Source of the DNA: Shumkonia mesophila
Lineage (GTDB): Bacteria > Pseudomonadota > Alphaproteobacteria > Rhodospirillales > Shumkoniaceae
Reading direction: 5' to 3'
Assembly: GCF_026163695.1 (NCBI RefSeq)
Contig: NZ_JAOTID010000004.1
Coordinates: 124,001-188,000 of the forward strand
DNA length: 64,000 nt
Shown one piece after another: positions 8,542-18,943 of this stretch (position 1 is the first letter of the stretch; each line of letters starts with the position of its first letter). The notes below the pieces were generated by a model, which had not been told where the DNA came from, did not search any database, and was given only the letters and a program-made list of their open reading frames with translations. The translations under genes and the position numbers were made by a program.

Positions 8542-10557
8542 TCAGGCCGCCCGTACGTTGGCCAGGAACTTCTCGACCTCGGCGCGCAGGGTCTCCGATT
8601 GGCGCGACAGCTCGGCCGACGCGCCCTGGATCTGGGTGGCCGCCGCCCCGGTGTCGTTGGCGGCCGCACTCACGCCGCCGATGTTGGACGATACCTCCTG
8701 GGTACCGGCCGCCGCCTGCTCGACGTTGCGGGCGATCTCCTGCGTCGCCGCCCCCTGCTCCTCGACCGCCGAGGCGATGGAGGACGAGATCGAATCGATC
8801 TCCGAGATGGTCTTGACGATGACCTCGATGGCGGCCACCGCCTCGCGGGTCGCCGCCTGGATGCCGGTGATCTGGGCGCCGATCTCGTCGGTCGCCTTGG
8901 CCGTCTGGTTGGCGAGATTCTTCACCTCGCTGGCCACCACCGCGAAGCCCTTGCCGGCGTCGCCGGCCCGCGCCGCCTCGATGGTGGCGTTCAAGGCCAA
9001 AAGGTTGGTCTGCTCGGCGATATCGGTGATGAGGGCCACCACCTCGCCGATCTTGGTCGCCGCCTGGGCCAGGCCCTGGACCTTGACGTTGGTCTGCTCG
9101 CCCTGGCGCACGGCGCCCGAGGCGATCTGCGAGGCCTGGGCGACCTGGCGGCTGATCTCAGAAATCGAGCTCGCCAGTTCCTCGGAGGCCGAGGCGACGG
9201 TCTGCACGTTGGCCGACGCCTGCTCGGAAGCCGCGGCCACCGCCGCCGCCTGACGCGTCGTTTCCTCGGCCGTGGCGCTCATCGCCTCCGAGGAGTCCTC
9301 CAATTGGGTGGCGGCGGAGGCCACCGATTTGACCGCCTCGCTCGAGGCGGCATCGAAGGCCTTGCACAGCGCCTCGACGCGCTTGGCCCGCGCGGCCTGC
9401 TCCTCCTGGGCCTTGCGCTGCTCCTCGGCCAGACGGTCGGCCTCGATCATGTTGTCCTTGAACACCTGCACCGCCTTGGCCATGTCGCCCACCTCGTCCT
9501 TGTGGTCGGTGGCCGGAATCGCAACTTCCATATCCTTGCCGGCCAGGCGAGTCATCGCGCTGGTCATGGCCTGGATCGGGCGGGAAATACCGGCCCCAAT
9601 CCCCCATGCGGCCAGAATGCCGAGAACGAAAGCGATGGCCGACACGACCATGGAGATGAGGATGGTGCGCTCGTTTTCTGCCTCGGCGCGCGGACCCAGG
9701 ACCTCCTGGAAGTCGCGCAGCACGGTGGCCAAGTCGTCGGCGGTTTTGACCATATCGTTGCCGAACTGCGTCATCTTGACCTTAAAGGCGTTGTCGCGGG
9801 CAACGATGGCCGTGTGGGTCGCCTCCCACGCCGCCGTGTAAACCTTCGCGGCCTCCATCACCTTGAGCAGGGGTTCCCTGTCCTCGGCGTTCCTGACGAC
9901 CTTGTCCAATGCGGCCTGGTACTTGCCGAACTCGGCCGTCTCCGACTTCACCCGCTCGGCGGCGTCTTCGTCGCTGGTCCGCAGAAAACGCTGCCCGTGG
10001 AGGCGGGCCAACATCATATGACGGGTAGCCTTGGCAACGATCTCCACGCCATCCGCGTCGCCGTTCAACTTCAGCACGTTCATCAGCGTTTCGAGGTCGC
10101 GTTCCATCTCGGGGCCGACCTTCTCCAGGCCGTCCCGCACCTGCCTGTCGATCTCGGCCTGGAAGTCGACCATGGCCTGGAATTCCCGACGCCACTCCTT
10201 GTTCCAGCTGTCCAGCTTGTCGACCTGCACCAGCAGGTCCTTGCGGCCGGCCATGAGCTGCTGGGCGGCGGCGACCTCCTTCTGAACCATATCCAGGCGT
10301 TCGAAGGTCCGCTTGGCCACGTCCTCCCGCGGGGTGAGCAGGAAGTTGCGGACGTTGACACGCACCCGTTGCGTGGCGGTGGCGATGTGGTCGAGCTGGC
10401 TGCGCTCGAGCGCCGCCTCGCGGTAATCGTTGAAGTTTCCGCTGGCCCCGTGGATGCCGATATAGCCGACCCCAGCGACCATCGCCAGCAATGCCATTAC
10501 GATGGCGAAGCCCGCCGCAACCTTGGTGCCGATACGGATCTTCCTCAAGAAGGTCAT
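8542..10557 (-). CDS. Methyl-accepting chemotaxis protein
   Basis: This 671-residue protein starts MTFLRKIRIGTKVAAGFAIV after a GAGGAG ribosome-binding site; a 53-residue upstream extension is arginine-rich and unlikely. One transmembrane segment lies at about residues 12-34. A long all-helical periplasmic domain of roughly 250 residues, probably HBM or four-helix type, follows, then a second membrane segment (ISMVVSAIAFVLGILAAWGIGAG). Next come a HAMP domain and the signalling domain with the hairpin tip EQTNLLALNATIEAARAGDAGKG centred near residue 520. No C-terminal CheR-docking pentapeptide is visible (it ends FLANVRAA). It senses an unknown small ligand or envelope signal and feeds CheA. 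It is monocistronic as far as can be seen. Confidence 0.95.
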   Translation of the reverse strand: MTFLRKIRIGTKVAAGFAIVMALLAMVAGVGYIGIHGASGNFNDYREAALERSQLDHIATATQRVRVNVRNFLLTPREDVAKRTFERLDMVQKEVAAAQQLMAGRKDLLVQVDKLDSWNKEWRREFQAMVDFQAEIDRQVRDGLEKVGPEMERDLETLMNVLKLNGDADGVEIVAKATRHMMLARLHGQRFLRTSDEDAAERVKSETAEFGKYQAALDKVVRNAEDREPLLKVMEAAKVYTAAWEATHTAIVARDNAFKVKMTQFGNDMVKTADDLATVLRDFQEVLGPRAEAENERTILISMVVSAIAFVLGILAAWGIGAGISRPIQAMTSAMTRLAGKDMEVAIPATDHKDEVGDMAKAVQVFKDNMIEADRLAEEQRKAQEEQAARAKRVEALCKAFDAASSEAVKSVASAATQLEDSSEAMSATAEETTRQAAAVAAASEQASANVQTVASASEELASSISEISRQVAQASQIASGAVRQGEQTNVKVQGLAQAATKIGEVVALITDIAEQTNLLALNATIEAARAGDAGKGFAVVASEVKNLANQTAKATDEIGAQITGIQAATREAVAAIEVIVKTISEIDSISSSIASAVEEQGAATQEIARNVEQAAAGTQEVSSNIGGVSAAANDTGAAATQIQGASAELSRQSETLRAEVEKFLANVRAA

Positions 10558-10809
10558 TGAACGTCTCCTCGTGCCCTGCCGGCACCGTCTCCGGACTGTT
10601 GCTTCCCTTGCATGCACGACGGGGACGACAATCGGCCGCCCTGGCCACTCCCTGGCCCTTGCTGTTCTTCTGCCGATCCCGTCGTTCGCCTCCATTGGAC
10701 AACGCGATCGTTTCACAGATATGTCGGATTTTTTGAATTGTGTGTCTAAACGAAATAGAATGCTGCGGTTTCGTGACCACGCCCAAATTGTATGGGCAGG
10801 GTGGGCCGG

Positions 10810-11529
10810 TTAGCGCCAGTTCACCTTTTGGCAGAACACGTAGCCCACTCCCCGCTCCGTCCTGATGAAGATCGGGTTCTTGGGGTCCGGCTCGATCTTG
10901 TTGCGAAGACGGGTGATCCGGGTGTCGATGGCGCGGTCGAAGGCCTCGGCGGCATTCTCGCCGGTGGAGGTTAAAAGCTGCTCGCGGGAGCGAACCTGCA
11001 GCGGGTACTTGACAAGCGCCAGCAGCAAATCGAATTCGCCGGCCGTCAATCGGATCTCCCGGCCGTCCGGTGACAGCAGCCGGCGCCTTCCCAGGTCCAT
11101 CTGCCAGCCGCCGAACCAGGCGTTCTGCTTTTCGCGGGCATCGTCCCGATGTCCTGCGGCAGCGGCCTCGGCGCGGCGCAGCACCGCGCGGATGCGGGCC
11201 GCCAGTTCGCCGGCGCTGAAGGGTTTGGCCACATAGTCGTCCGCCCCGAGGTCAAGGCCGACGATGCGGTCCACCTCGTCCTTGCGGCCCGTCAACATGA
11301 TGATGGGAATGGCGGAGATCCGCCGGATATCGCGGGCGATGTCGAAGCCGCTTTCGTCCGGCAGATTGACGTCAAGGAGGATAAGATCGGCTTTACGCTT
11401 GTCGATCAGCGCCCGTCCCTCCGCCCCATTGTGCGCGACGTCGACCTCGAATCCCTGTCTCGACAGATAGAGTTGGAGCGACTCCCCCAACTCCGGACTG
11501 TCGTCGACAATCAGGATACGCTGACCCAT
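10810..11529 (-). CDS. OmpR/PhoB-family response regulator
   Basis: This 239-residue protein has a receiver with Asp9-Asp10, phosphoacceptor Asp53 (LILLDVNLPDESG), Thr in IIMLTGR and Lys in VAKPF. A C-terminal winged helix (EIRLTAGEFDLLLALVKYP ... RGVGYVF) binds DNA. GGAGGGGGCC precedes the ATG. It lies 86 bp downstream of the hybrid kinase gene on the same strand, so it is a likely partner, although the kinase already has its own receiver. The intergenic stretch to the chemoreceptor (10558-10809) holds no gene. Confidence 0.93.
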   Translation of the reverse strand: MGQRILIVDDSPELGESLQLYLSRQGFEVDVAHNGAEGRALIDKRKADLILLDVNLPDESGFDIARDIRRISAIPIIMLTGRKDEVDRIVGLDLGADDYVAKPFSAGELAARIRAVLRRAEAAAAGHRDDAREKQNAWFGGWQMDLGRRRLLSPDGREIRLTAGEFDLLLALVKYPLQVRSREQLLTSTGENAAEAFDRAIDTRITRLRNKIEPDPKNPIFIRTERGVGYVFCQKVNWR

Positions 11530-11615
11530 GGCCCCCTCCGGTCAACCGCAGCGTTCTTGTTTTTTCTGGATCGCATTATATGTCGGCCCCGAGTCAACTG
11601 AAAGTAGAGTTGAGG

Positions 11616-14600
11616 CTATCCGTCGCCTTCCGGCGAAATATTTGGCAGCCCGCCGAACCCCAGCGACCGGATGGCGCCGATCAGGATCTCCTTGGTGTAA
11701 GGCTTTGGCACGAAAGTCGATATTCCGGCCACGATGTCGCCCGCCGACAGATAGCCGTCGGCGTAGCCGGAGGTGAAAAGAATCTTCAGGCTGGGGATCA
11801 GCCGCCAGGCTTCCTCCGCCAGATCGCGGCCGCTCAGCCCCCCCGGCATGACGACGTCGGTCACCAGCAGATCCACCTTCGGCATCCGTTTCAGGATGTC
11901 CAGGGCCGCGAGGCCGTTCACGGCGTCGAAGACGGCATGGCCGGCGCTTTCCAGGATGAACTTGGTGGCCGTGCGCACGCCGGCGTCATCCTCGGCCAGC
12001 ACGATGGACAGCGGCGGCAGGGGAGTCTCCTCCGGCGTTCCGCCCCCCGGCCGCGCCGCCGGCTCCGGCACGGCGTTTCCCGCGGCCGGGAAATACAGGC
12101 GGAACGTCGTTCCGGCATTTTCCACGCTGTCGACCACGATGTCGCCGCCGGACTGCTTGACGAAGCCGTAAACCATGCTGAGCCCGAGGCCTGTCCCCTG
12201 CCCCTTGCCTTTGGTGGTGAAGAACGGTTCGAAGACCCGTTCGAGAACGTCCGGCGCCATGCCGGTTCCTCCGTCTTGCACCGAAACGCAGACGAACCGG
12301 CCTTTCCGGCCGCCTCGCGCCGCGCCCACCGAAACCGGCGGCTCGCCGGGCGCGATGCCGATGGTCAGGGCGCCGCCTTCCGGCATGGCGTCGCGTGCGT
12401 TAAGCGCCAGGTTCAGCAAGGCGTTCTCAAACTGCCCGCGGTCGACGATGACCGGCGGCACGCCGGGAGCGGCCTCGACGGAAATGGCGATGGTTTCCCC
12501 CAGGGACCGCCGCAACAGTTCGACCATCTCCCCCATGACCGAAGACAGGTCGAGGATCTCGGGGTTGAGGTCCTGGCGACGCGAAAAGGCAAGCAGCCGC
12601 TGGGTAAGATCGGCGCCGCGATGAACAGAACGCACGATGGTGGTCACCAGGGGCATTATCTCCGCCTCGCCTTCCAGGTCGTCGGCGAGACACTCGGCGC
12701 TGGTCAGGATGACCGAAAGGATGTTGTTGAAGTCGTGGGCGACGCCGCCGGTCAACTGGCCCACCGCCTCCATCTTCTGGACCTGCCGAAGGTGCTCGGC
12801 CATCCGCCGCCGCTCGGTAATATCCTCGCTGATGGCCACATAGGCGACCGTCCGACCGTTGCGGTCGCGAATGGGCGAGACCAGAAGCGAGACCCAATAT
12901 GCCTCGCCGTTCCTGCGGCGGTGCCGGACCTCGCCCCGCCACACGCCGCCACCGGCAAGCGTCGACGAGATCTCTTGGCCGGACACGCTGCCGGGTCCGT
13001 CGGCGTTCTGGGTGGACATCGCCTTTCCGGCGATTTCCGCGAACGTGTAGCCGGTTTCCCGGCAATAGCTCGGATTTACGTACTCGAACCTTCCCTCGGC
13101 GTCCGCGATGGCGATGCCGAACGGGCTCTGCTCGACGGACTGAGACAGCCGAAGAAGCCATGCTTCGGCCCGCTTGCGCTCGCCGATGTCGGAAAAGCTG
13201 ACGACCGTTCCCACCACCTCGCCGTTGCGCACGACCGGGTTGGAACGGAACGCCACGGGGATGGCCCGGCCATCCCGCCGCCAGAACACCTCGTCGTCAA
13301 CGTAGACCGGCGCCTTCGAGGCGATTGCCCGGTGGGCGCGGCATTCGGCCAGGGGATAAGGTTGGCCGTCGGCATGGGAGTGGTGGATCATGGCGTGGAT
13401 GTCGCGCCCCAGCAGGTCGTCGGGGTCGTCGTAGCCGAGGATGCGCGCCGCCGCTGGATTGCAAAGCGTGCAGCACCCCGCGAGGTCGACCGCATAAATC
13501 CCTTCGCCGGTCGAGTTCAGGACCAGGCGCAATCTTTCCTCGTTGTCGCGCAGGGCCAGTTCGGCCTGCTTCTCGCGGGTGACGTCGATGCCGATGACGC
13601 CGACGCTGGCTACCTCGCCCCGGTCGTCGAACAGGGGAAAACGGACGATGGCGAAAGTCCCTTCACCGCCGGAGGCCAGCCTGCGAACGCCCTGGTAGTT
13701 GCGGGCCCGCCCGGTCGCCATCACCTCTTCATCCTGGGAACGGATTTCCCGCGCCTCGTCGGCGCTCGTGAAGTCAAAGATGGTCTTTCCGAGAACGTCT
13801 TCGGCCGCCACCCCCTTGCGCCGAAGGTAGGCATTGTTGGCAAGGAGATAGTGCCCTTCGCGGTCCTTGTGGGTGATCTCGGCCGGCGCGTGGTCCATGA
13901 TGGCCTGGAGCCGGGATTCGCTCAGCCGCAAGGCCTCTTCGGTCCTTCGCCATTCGGTAATGTCCAGACTGACGACGCCGACCGCCGAGATCGCGCCATC
14001 CGCATCCCGGACCGGAAAGCGGACGAGCGCCAGGGTCGCTTCGGTGTCGCCGCCCTTTTGCTGCATCTGGAACAGCTTGGCCTCGCCCGAGGTCAGGACC
14101 TCGCGCTCCTGGGTCTCCACCAGGTTGCAGAATTCCACCGGCTTCACCTCGCGAAGCGTCCTCCCCAGGACGTCTTGCGAGGTCAGGTTCGACCGGCGGA
14201 GATATTCGCGGTTGGCGACCAGGAACCGGCCGTCCTTGTCCCTGAGCGCGATGGCCGCCGGCGAATGGTCCATGATCGCCTTGAGCCGGGCCTCGCTTTC
14301 CCGTAGCGCCCGCTCCGTCTTCTTGTTGGCGGTGATGTCGGTGGAAACGCTGCCCGTCCCCATGAACTTGCCCGCGGCGTCGAACACTGGAAATTTGGCG
14401 GAAAGAAAGGCGCGTTTTCCCTCGGGGAAGTCGACCTCGATCTCCTCGACGTAAACCTTCCCGTCGTCCCGGGCCAGGCGCTCGCGCCGCACCGAATCGT
14501 CCGCCTGCTTCGCCGGCTGCAAATCATGGGATGTCTTGCCCATGGCCTCGGCGGCGGCAATGCGGTTTCGCCGCTCGAATTCGCGGTTCACGAGGATAAA

Positions 14601-16067
14601 GCGCCCGTCGGGGTCCTTGACGTAGATCGAGGACGGCGAATGGTCCATGACGCCCTGCAACAGCCCCTCCCGCTCGCGCAGGGCGGTTTCAGCCTGCTTT
14701 CTTGCGGTAATGTCCCTGGCCACCGCGGCGAAGACCGGCGGCACTTCCTCGGCCATCAGTTGAAGGCGGGTTTCGACGTCGTAGGTCGTCCCGTCCTTGC
14801 GGCGATGACGGGCCTCGAACAGCAGGGTGTCCTGCTCGCCGCTTCGCAGCGGGGCGACCAGCGCCTCGAACCGTTCGCGCGTGAAGTCGGGCTCGATGTC
14901 CAGCGGGGTCAGCCGGCGGAGTTCCTCCAGCGAATACCCGATGTTGGCGATGCCGCCCTTGTTCACGTGGAGGATCTTCAGCGTTTCCGCATCGAAGACG
15001 AAAATCTCGTTGAACGACTGCTCGATGATCCTGCCCAAACGCGTGACCAGCGCCTCCTTCCGCCGCTTCTCTGTGACGTCGGTCATCACGCAGTGGGTGC
15101 GAATGACGCCGGGCTTGGCGCCGGGGTTGATCCGGCCATCGAACACGCCAAGGATTTCCCGCCCGTCCTTGCGCAGCAACTCGAACTCCACCTCCTTCGC
15201 CACGCCGGCCGCCTTGAACTGGGCAAATCGCAACGGGAATCTCGCGCGGCTGGCCGGGGTCAGGAAATCCACGAAGGAACGGCCGATCACCTCGTCTTGC
15301 GCATAGCCGAGGATGTCCAGCCATCGCCGATTGACGGCGACCACCCGCCCCTCTTCGTCCAGCGATTGATAGCCGACCGGCGCGTCCTCGAACATCTTGC
15401 GGAAATGGGCTTCATTCTCGGCCTGGGAACGGGACAGGCGGTGGTGGAAGACGGTCAGCGCCATGATGGCGAAACCAAGCGCCGCGGCCGTGTAGAAGCC
15501 CGCCGATGCCATGAACCGGAACTGGGCGATTTCCACGGCACCGCCCGTCAGCAAGAGGAAGTCGAGCTTGTGAAGTCCCCACAGGATCAGGACGACGGCG
15601 GTGAAGGTGAAGCCGGTATTGCCTTCCCGCCTCCGCGAGCGGGCGACTTCGCCACCGGCCAGCAGCAGACAGGCGGCGGAAACGGCGTAGGAGGGTGCAA
15701 CCCGCAGAAGCCCGTCGTCGCCGACGGCCGCCATCAGCGCCAGGAGCAAAAGGGCGCCGAGCGCGGCCGGCAGAACGTGCCTGACCAGCGACACCGGCCT
15801 GCCCGCAAAGATCAGCACCCCGAACAGGAGGGCCAGCGACTGCAGCGCCTGGAGGCCTTCCGCCAGTAAAAACGGCATGGCCTGCGGTGGCGAAATGCCG
15901 GCGACGGCATAGACCAGGAGCCGGGCGGCATTCAGCGCATACCCCAGCGACCACAGATTGAGAGCGGTCCTGAGGCCGGTGATCTTGGCGATATAGGCAA
16001 GGACGATGGCGAGGACGGCGCTGGCGACGAAAGCCCCGAGAAAGGCGAACGATTGACCCATTTCCAT
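11616..16067 (-). CDS. Hybrid sensor histidine kinase with seven PAS domains
   Basis: This 1483-residue protein has about seven N-terminal membrane segments (residues 5-220). Seven consecutive PAS modules follow, each about 120 residues and ending in a DIT-like PAC motif ([49 protein letters not shown]). A HisKA domain with phospho-accepting His in GGVAHDFNN is followed by a HATPase with N-box [10 protein letters not shown] and G-boxes DGGTGM and [10 protein letters not shown]-terminal receiver carries LAEDD, phospho-Asp in [11 protein letters not shown] and Lys in FVPKPY. PAS3-PAS5 are similar to one another (each with an IMDHSP- or VMDHSP-like start), suggesting internal duplication. The ligands are unknown; PAS6 carries Cys-Cys pairs (AGCCTLCN) that might bind a cofactor or sense redox. 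Confidence 0.94.
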   Translation of the reverse strand: MEMGQSFAFLGAFVASAVLAIVLAYIAKITGLRTALNLWSLGYALNAARLLVYAVAGISPPQAMPFLLAEGLQALQSLALLFGVLIFAGRPVSLVRHVLPAALGALLLLALMAAVGDDGLLRVAPSYAVSAACLLLAGGEVARSRRREGNTGFTFTAVVLILWGLHKLDFLLLTGGAVEIAQFRFMASAGFYTAAALGFAIMALTVFHHRLSRSQAENEAHFRKMFEDAPVGYQSLDEEGRVVAVNRRWLDILGYAQDEVIGRSFVDFLTPASRARFPLRFAQFKAAGVAKEVEFELLRKDGREILGVFDGRINPGAKPGVIRTHCVMTDVTEKRRKEALVTRLGRIIEQSFNEIFVFDAETLKILHVNKGGIANIGYSLEELRRLTPLDIEPDFTRERFEALVAPLRSGEQDTLLFEARHRRKDGTTYDVETRLQLMAEEVPPVFAAVARDITARKQAETALREREGLLQGVMDHSPSSIYVKDPDGRFILVNREFERRNRIAAAEAMGKTSHDLQPAKQADDSVRRERLARDDGKVYVEEIEVDFPEGKRAFLSAKFPVFDAAGKFMGTGSVSTDITANKKTERALRESEARLKAIMDHSPAAIALRDKDGRFLVANREYLRRSNLTSQDVLGRTLREVKPVEFCNLVETQEREVLTSGEAKLFQMQQKGGDTEATLALVRFPVRDADGAISAVGVVSLDITEWRRTEEALRLSESRLQAIMDHAPAEITHKDREGHYLLANNAYLRRKGVAAEDVLGKTIFDFTSADEAREIRSQDEEVMATGRARNYQGVRRLASGGEGTFAIVRFPLFDDRGEVASVGVIGIDVTREKQAELALRDNEERLRLVLNSTGEGIYAVDLAGCCTLCNPAAARILGYDDPDDLLGRDIHAMIHHSHADGQPYPLAECRAHRAIASKAPVYVDDEVFWRRDGRAIPVAFRSNPVVRNGEVVGTVVSFSDIGERKRAEAWLLRLSQSVEQSPFGIAIADAEGRFEYVNPSYCRETGYTFAEIAGKAMSTQNADGPGSVSGQEISSTLAGGGVWRGEVRHRRRNGEAYWVSLLVSPIRDRNGRTVAYVAISEDITERRRMAEHLRQVQKMEAVGQLTGGVAHDFNNILSVILTSAECLADDLEGEAEIMPLVTTIVRSVHRGADLTQRLLAFSRRQDLNPEILDLSSVMGEMVELLRRSLGETIAISVEAAPGVPPVIVDRGQFENALLNLALNARDAMPEGGALTIGIAPGEPPVSVGAARGGRKGRFVCVSVQDGGTGMAPDVLERVFEPFFTTKGKGQGTGLGLSMVYGFVKQSGGDIVVDSVENAGTTFRLYFPAAGNAVPEPAARPGGGTPEETPLPPLSIVLAEDDAGVRTATKFILESAGHAVFDAVNGLAALDILKRMPKVDLLVTDVVMPGGLSGRDLAEEAWRLIPSLKILFTSGYADGYLSAGDIVAGISTFVPKPYTKEILIGAIRSLGFGGLPNISPEGDG

Positions 16068-16125
16068 CCCGGACCTCGATTATGCCCTGATATCCGGCGC
16101 AGACCAATCGACGGTGTTCGGAGCT

Positions 16126-16317
16126 CTAGACCTCGGGATCGATAATCCCCTCGATCTGGTAGAAAGGTGTCTTGCCCTCGTACTGGGGTTTCTCGTCGGT
16201 CAGGTAATAGCTCGCCTTGAAGACGACGATGTACTGGGTCTTCCCGTCGCGATTGGCGATTTCCTGGGCCGCGGCGCGGGCCGCATCCATGGTGAAGAAG
16301 GGTCCGTCCTTGATCAT
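16126..16317 (-). CDS. Small hypothetical protein downstream of the ech operon
   Basis: This 63-residue protein starts MIKDGPFFTMDAARAAAQEIANRDGK and ends FYQIEGIIDPEV. The start at 16317 is chosen because sequence upstream of it is low-complexity basic and crosses the ech terminator. It has no membrane segment, signal or cysteines. It is separated from echF by a strong terminator hairpin, so it likely has its own promoter. The even spacing of charged and aromatic residues looks like a real small alpha/beta protein. Function is unknown. Confidence 0.5.
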   Translation of the reverse strand: MIKDGPFFTMDAARAAAQEIANRDGKTQYIVVFKASYYLTDEKPQYEGKTPFYQIEGIIDPEV

Positions 16318-16440
16318 CGTCCGTCTACCCTGCAGGCCGGCCTCTGACCCCATCCGGGGAAGCGAGCCGGCGCCACGTCGTTCTTTTTTCCGGAGTCTCG
16401 CCCGCCCGCCGCATCCCGTCAATCCCCAATGACGCGGCCA

Positions 16441-16467
16441 ATAAAAACCCCGCCCGAAGGCGGGGTT
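16441..16467 (-). terminator. Rho-independent terminator after echF
   Basis: On the minus strand the sequence reads AACCCCGCC-TTCG-GGCGGGGTT followed by TTTAT. This is a 9-bp GC-rich stem closed by a UUCG tetraloop with a U tract. It lies about 60 bp past the echF stop and ends the echABCDEF transcript. Confidence 0.85.
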
Positions 16468-16529
16468 CATCTGGCGCCAGTTGGGGACCAGCTTCTAGCG
16501 GCCGGCCCTTCCACATGAACAGGGGTTGC

Positions 16530-16916
16530 TTAAGCGGCCGGCTGCGCCGAACCGTCCGCCTCTTCCTTCTTTGCTTTTTTCTTGATTTCACCCTGCTCGT
16601 GCATAACGGATTTTTCGGTAGCCGGGGCCCTGTACGTATCGTGCTGGTGCAGGCAATGGCGCGAGCACGTGTCGACGCAAACGCCGCAGTAGACGCACTC
16701 GAAAGGGTCGCATCCCCACGTGGCCTTCTCGCGGTCGACCGTGATGCACTGCGCCGGGCAGGCCCGGGCGCACAGGCCGCACAGGTTGCATTCCTTGATG
16801 TCGATGTAGAGCTCGCCCCGGGCGTCCGCGAACGGCTCGCGCGTCGTGATCGGATACATACGGGTGGCGCGCTTGCCAAGGAAGTTCTTGACGATGGTTG
16901 GGGTCATGAAAGGCAC
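16530..16916 (-). CDS. echF: Ech hydrogenase ferredoxin-type subunit EchF
   Basis: This 128-residue protein has two [4Fe-4S] motifs, CNLCGLCARACP and CVYCGVCVDTC, each followed by Pro or Ser as in eight-iron ferredoxins. A lysine/glutamate-rich tail (KKKAKKEEADG) follows. It corresponds to NuoI of complex I and passes electrons between ferredoxin and the small subunit. I prefer the GTG at 16916, which has AAGGGG eight bases upstream; the ATG at 16907 is an alternative three residues shorter. It begins 16 bp after echE. The charged tail is longer than the minimal Ech subunit needs. Confidence 0.88.
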   Translation of the reverse strand: MPFMTPTIVKNFLGKRATRMYPITTREPFADARGELYIDIKECNLCGLCARACPAQCITVDREKATWGCDPFECVYCGVCVDTCSRHCLHQHDTYRAPATEKSVMHEQGEIKKKAKKEEADGSAQPAA

Positions 16917-16932
16917 AGCAGTTACCCCTTTC

Positions 16933-18009
16933 TTATCGTTCCGTGCAGCTGATGCACGGGTCGATGGACAGGACAATCACGGGCACGTCGGCCAGTTCGG
17001 TGCCGGGCAGAACGACGGCCAGCGGCGGGATGTTGGCGAAGGTGGGGGTACGGATGCGCAGGCGTTCCAGGTTTTTGCCGCCGTTCGCCTTGATGTAGTA
17101 GAAGCACTCGCCGCGCGGCTGTTCGACACGCGAAATCACCTCGCCGCTCGGACGGCCTTTGACCTTGACAGCGGTCTCTCCCTCGGGCAGTCCGGCAATC
17201 GCCTTGCGGACCAACTCGATGGCCTGCAGGGTCTCGCGGAACCGCACCTTGCCGCGGGCATAGCAGTCGCCGGCGGTCTCGACGATCGGCTCGAAGCCCA
17301 GATCCTTGTAGGCGGCGTAGCCCAGCTGGCGCATGTCCTGGGCGACGCCGCTGGCGCGCAGCATCGGACCGGCAGCGCCAAGCTCAAAGGCCTGCTCCTT
17401 GGTCAGTACGCCGACGCCGACGGTGCGCTTCTTCACCGAGTAGTCGTTAAGCATCGTGTTCTGCAGTTCGCGGAACTGCTTCTCGACGTCGTTGAGTTCG
17501 GAGAGGATCCAGGCGCACTGCTCAGGCGTCAGGTCGCGCCGGGTGCCGCCGATGACGTTGACCGACACGATGACGCGGTTGCCGGTGGTCGCCTCGTTGA
17601 TGTCCATGATGCGTTCGCGGATGCGCCAGAACTGCATGAACAGCGATTCGAAGCCGAAGGCGTCGGCATAGAGGCCGAGCCACAGGAGGTGGCTGTGAAT
17701 GCGGTGCAGTTCCGACCAGATGGTCCGAAGGTACTTGGCCCGCGGCGTGACCTCGACCTTCATCATCTCCTCGATGCCCTGGCAGTAGCACAGGGCATGG
17801 ATCATGGAGCAGATGCCGCAGACGCGCTCGACGATCTGGATCATCTGGTTGTAGTCGCGGATGTCGGCCAGCTTTTCCAGCCCGCGGTGCACGTAACCCA
17901 GCGCGGGAACGGCTTCCTTGACGATTTCGTCCTCGACGGTGAGCGACAGGTGGATCGGCTCCGGAAGAACCGGATGCTGCGGTCCGAATGGTACGATGGT
18001 TCTTGCCAT
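16933..18009 (-). CDS. echE: Ech hydrogenase large ([NiFe] site) subunit EchE
   Basis: This 358-residue protein has both nickel-binding motifs: RVCGIC with Cys64 and Cys67, and DPCISC with Cys352 and Cys355. The N-terminal PFGPQHPVLPEP is typical of group 4 large subunits and NuoD. The chain stops three residues after the last cysteine (TER). There is thus no C-terminal peptide for a maturation protease to remove, a feature reported for CooH/EchE-type enzymes. All four ligands are present, so an active site is expected. It lies within the echABCDEF order. No hyp maturation genes are in the window. Confidence 0.93.
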   Translation of the reverse strand: MARTIVPFGPQHPVLPEPIHLSLTVEDEIVKEAVPALGYVHRGLEKLADIRDYNQMIQIVERVCGICSMIHALCYCQGIEEMMKVEVTPRAKYLRTIWSELHRIHSHLLWLGLYADAFGFESLFMQFWRIRERIMDINEATTGNRVIVSVNVIGGTRRDLTPEQCAWILSELNDVEKQFRELQNTMLNDYSVKKRTVGVGVLTKEQAFELGAAGPMLRASGVAQDMRQLGYAAYKDLGFEPIVETAGDCYARGKVRFRETLQAIELVRKAIAGLPEGETAVKVKGRPSGEVISRVEQPRGECFYYIKANGGKNLERLRIRTPTFANIPPLAVVLPGTELADVPVIVLSIDPCISCTER

Positions 18010-18026
18010 TGTCTTTTCCTTCGCTC

Positions 18027-18437
18027 TTACGCGGTTTCCGCCGAGGCGGCCTTCGCCTCGCCGCCGGCCGCGCCGTCCGTGCGGGTCACGCCATATTTGC
18101 AGAACGGGGTGCGCATCACCTCTTCCTCGAGGTAGAGCGTGCCGCCGAAGTCCAGTACCAGGCCGTCGAACTTGACGCCGAAGTGGTCCTCGATCTCGTT
18201 CTCGATCAGGAACGCCGCGAAGTAGACCGGGCTGATGCTGGGGACCGGCTGCCCTTTGGCGATCTTCATCCGCAGGTGATGGTCCTTGAGATCCTTATCG
18301 AAGTGATAGAGGAGCTCCATGTTGGCCTCGTCGATGTCGACGCAGGTCATGGTAATCAGCCGGGAACCTTCCGCCTTGATCTTGGTCACCTCGGCGACAA
18401 CCGTTTCCAGCGTGACGGGAATGGTTTTGTCTTCCAC
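18027..18437 (-). CDS. echD: Ech hydrogenase subunit EchD (NuoC-like)
   Basis: This 136-residue protein matches the 30-kDa NuoC-type subunit in its KIKAEGSRLITMTCVDID and ISPVYFAAFLIENEIEDHFGVKFDG segments. The GTG at 18437 is chosen because GAGGAAG lies six bases upstream; no ATG is nearby, and the longer frame would overlap echC in low-quality sequence. The subunit holds no metal site and scaffolds the large/small subunit module. It lies between echC and echE, as in the Methanosarcina gene order. The alanine-rich C-terminus (GGEAKAASAETA) looks like a disordered tail. Confidence 0.85.
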   Translation of the reverse strand: MEDKTIPVTLETVVAEVTKIKAEGSRLITMTCVDIDEANMELLYHFDKDLKDHHLRMKIAKGQPVPSISPVYFAAFLIENEIEDHFGVKFDGLVLDFGGTLYLEEEVMRTPFCKYGVTRTDGAAGGEAKAASAETA

Positions 18438-18475
18438 GATCGTCTTCCTCGTTACAAAAGGGCCCTGGCGTCCGC

Positions 18476-18931
18476 TCAGGCGGCTGCCTTCGCGGCTTCC
18501 TGCTGGCGCTTGGCCAGCAGGCCCAGGCCGGTGACGACGCCGTCGATAATGGCCTCCGGCTTGCCCGGACACCCGGGGACATACACGTCCACGGGAATGA
18601 CCTTGTCGACGCCGCCCACCACGTTGTAGCTGTCGCGGAACACCCCGCCCGACAGCCCGCAGGCGCCGACGGCCACGACGATCTTCGGATTCGGCATCTG
18701 GTCGTAAAGGTTCTTGAGAACCTTCTTGTTGCGGTGATTGACCGTGCCGGTGACCAACAGCAGGTCCGCGTGCTTGGGATTGCCGACGTTGACGATACCG
18801 AACCGTTCGACGTCATAAAGGGGCGTCAGGCAGGCCAGCACCTCGATGTCGCATCCGTTGCAGCTGCCGCAGTCGAAATGAAGCAGCCACGGCGACTTGA
18901 GTTGGGACTTCTTGAGAAAACTGCCAAACAT
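18476..18931 (-). CDS. echC: Ech hydrogenase small subunit EchC (NuoB-like)
   Basis: This 151-residue protein has the group 4 small-subunit cluster ligands: Cys21 and Cys24 in FDCGSCNGCD, a third Cys in AVGACGLSGG, and a fourth in VPGCPGKPEA. Together they bind the proximal [4Fe-4S] cluster that faces the NiFe site. The length is normal for a one-cluster small subunit. It sits 12 bp after echB and is followed by echD. It transfers electrons between EchF and EchE. Confidence 0.93.
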   Translation of the reverse strand: MFGSFLKKSQLKSPWLLHFDCGSCNGCDIEVLACLTPLYDVERFGIVNVGNPKHADLLLVTGTVNHRNKKVLKNLYDQMPNPKIVVAVGACGLSGGVFRDSYNVVGGVDKVIPVDVYVPGCPGKPEAIIDGVVTGLGLLAKRQQEAAKAAA

Positions 18932-18943
18932 CGCTGCAATCCC

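Noticed and set aside
11580-14306. A 908-codon plus-strand frame opposite the hybrid kinase
   Set aside because: Shadow frame caused by high GC at third positions; product not protein-like.
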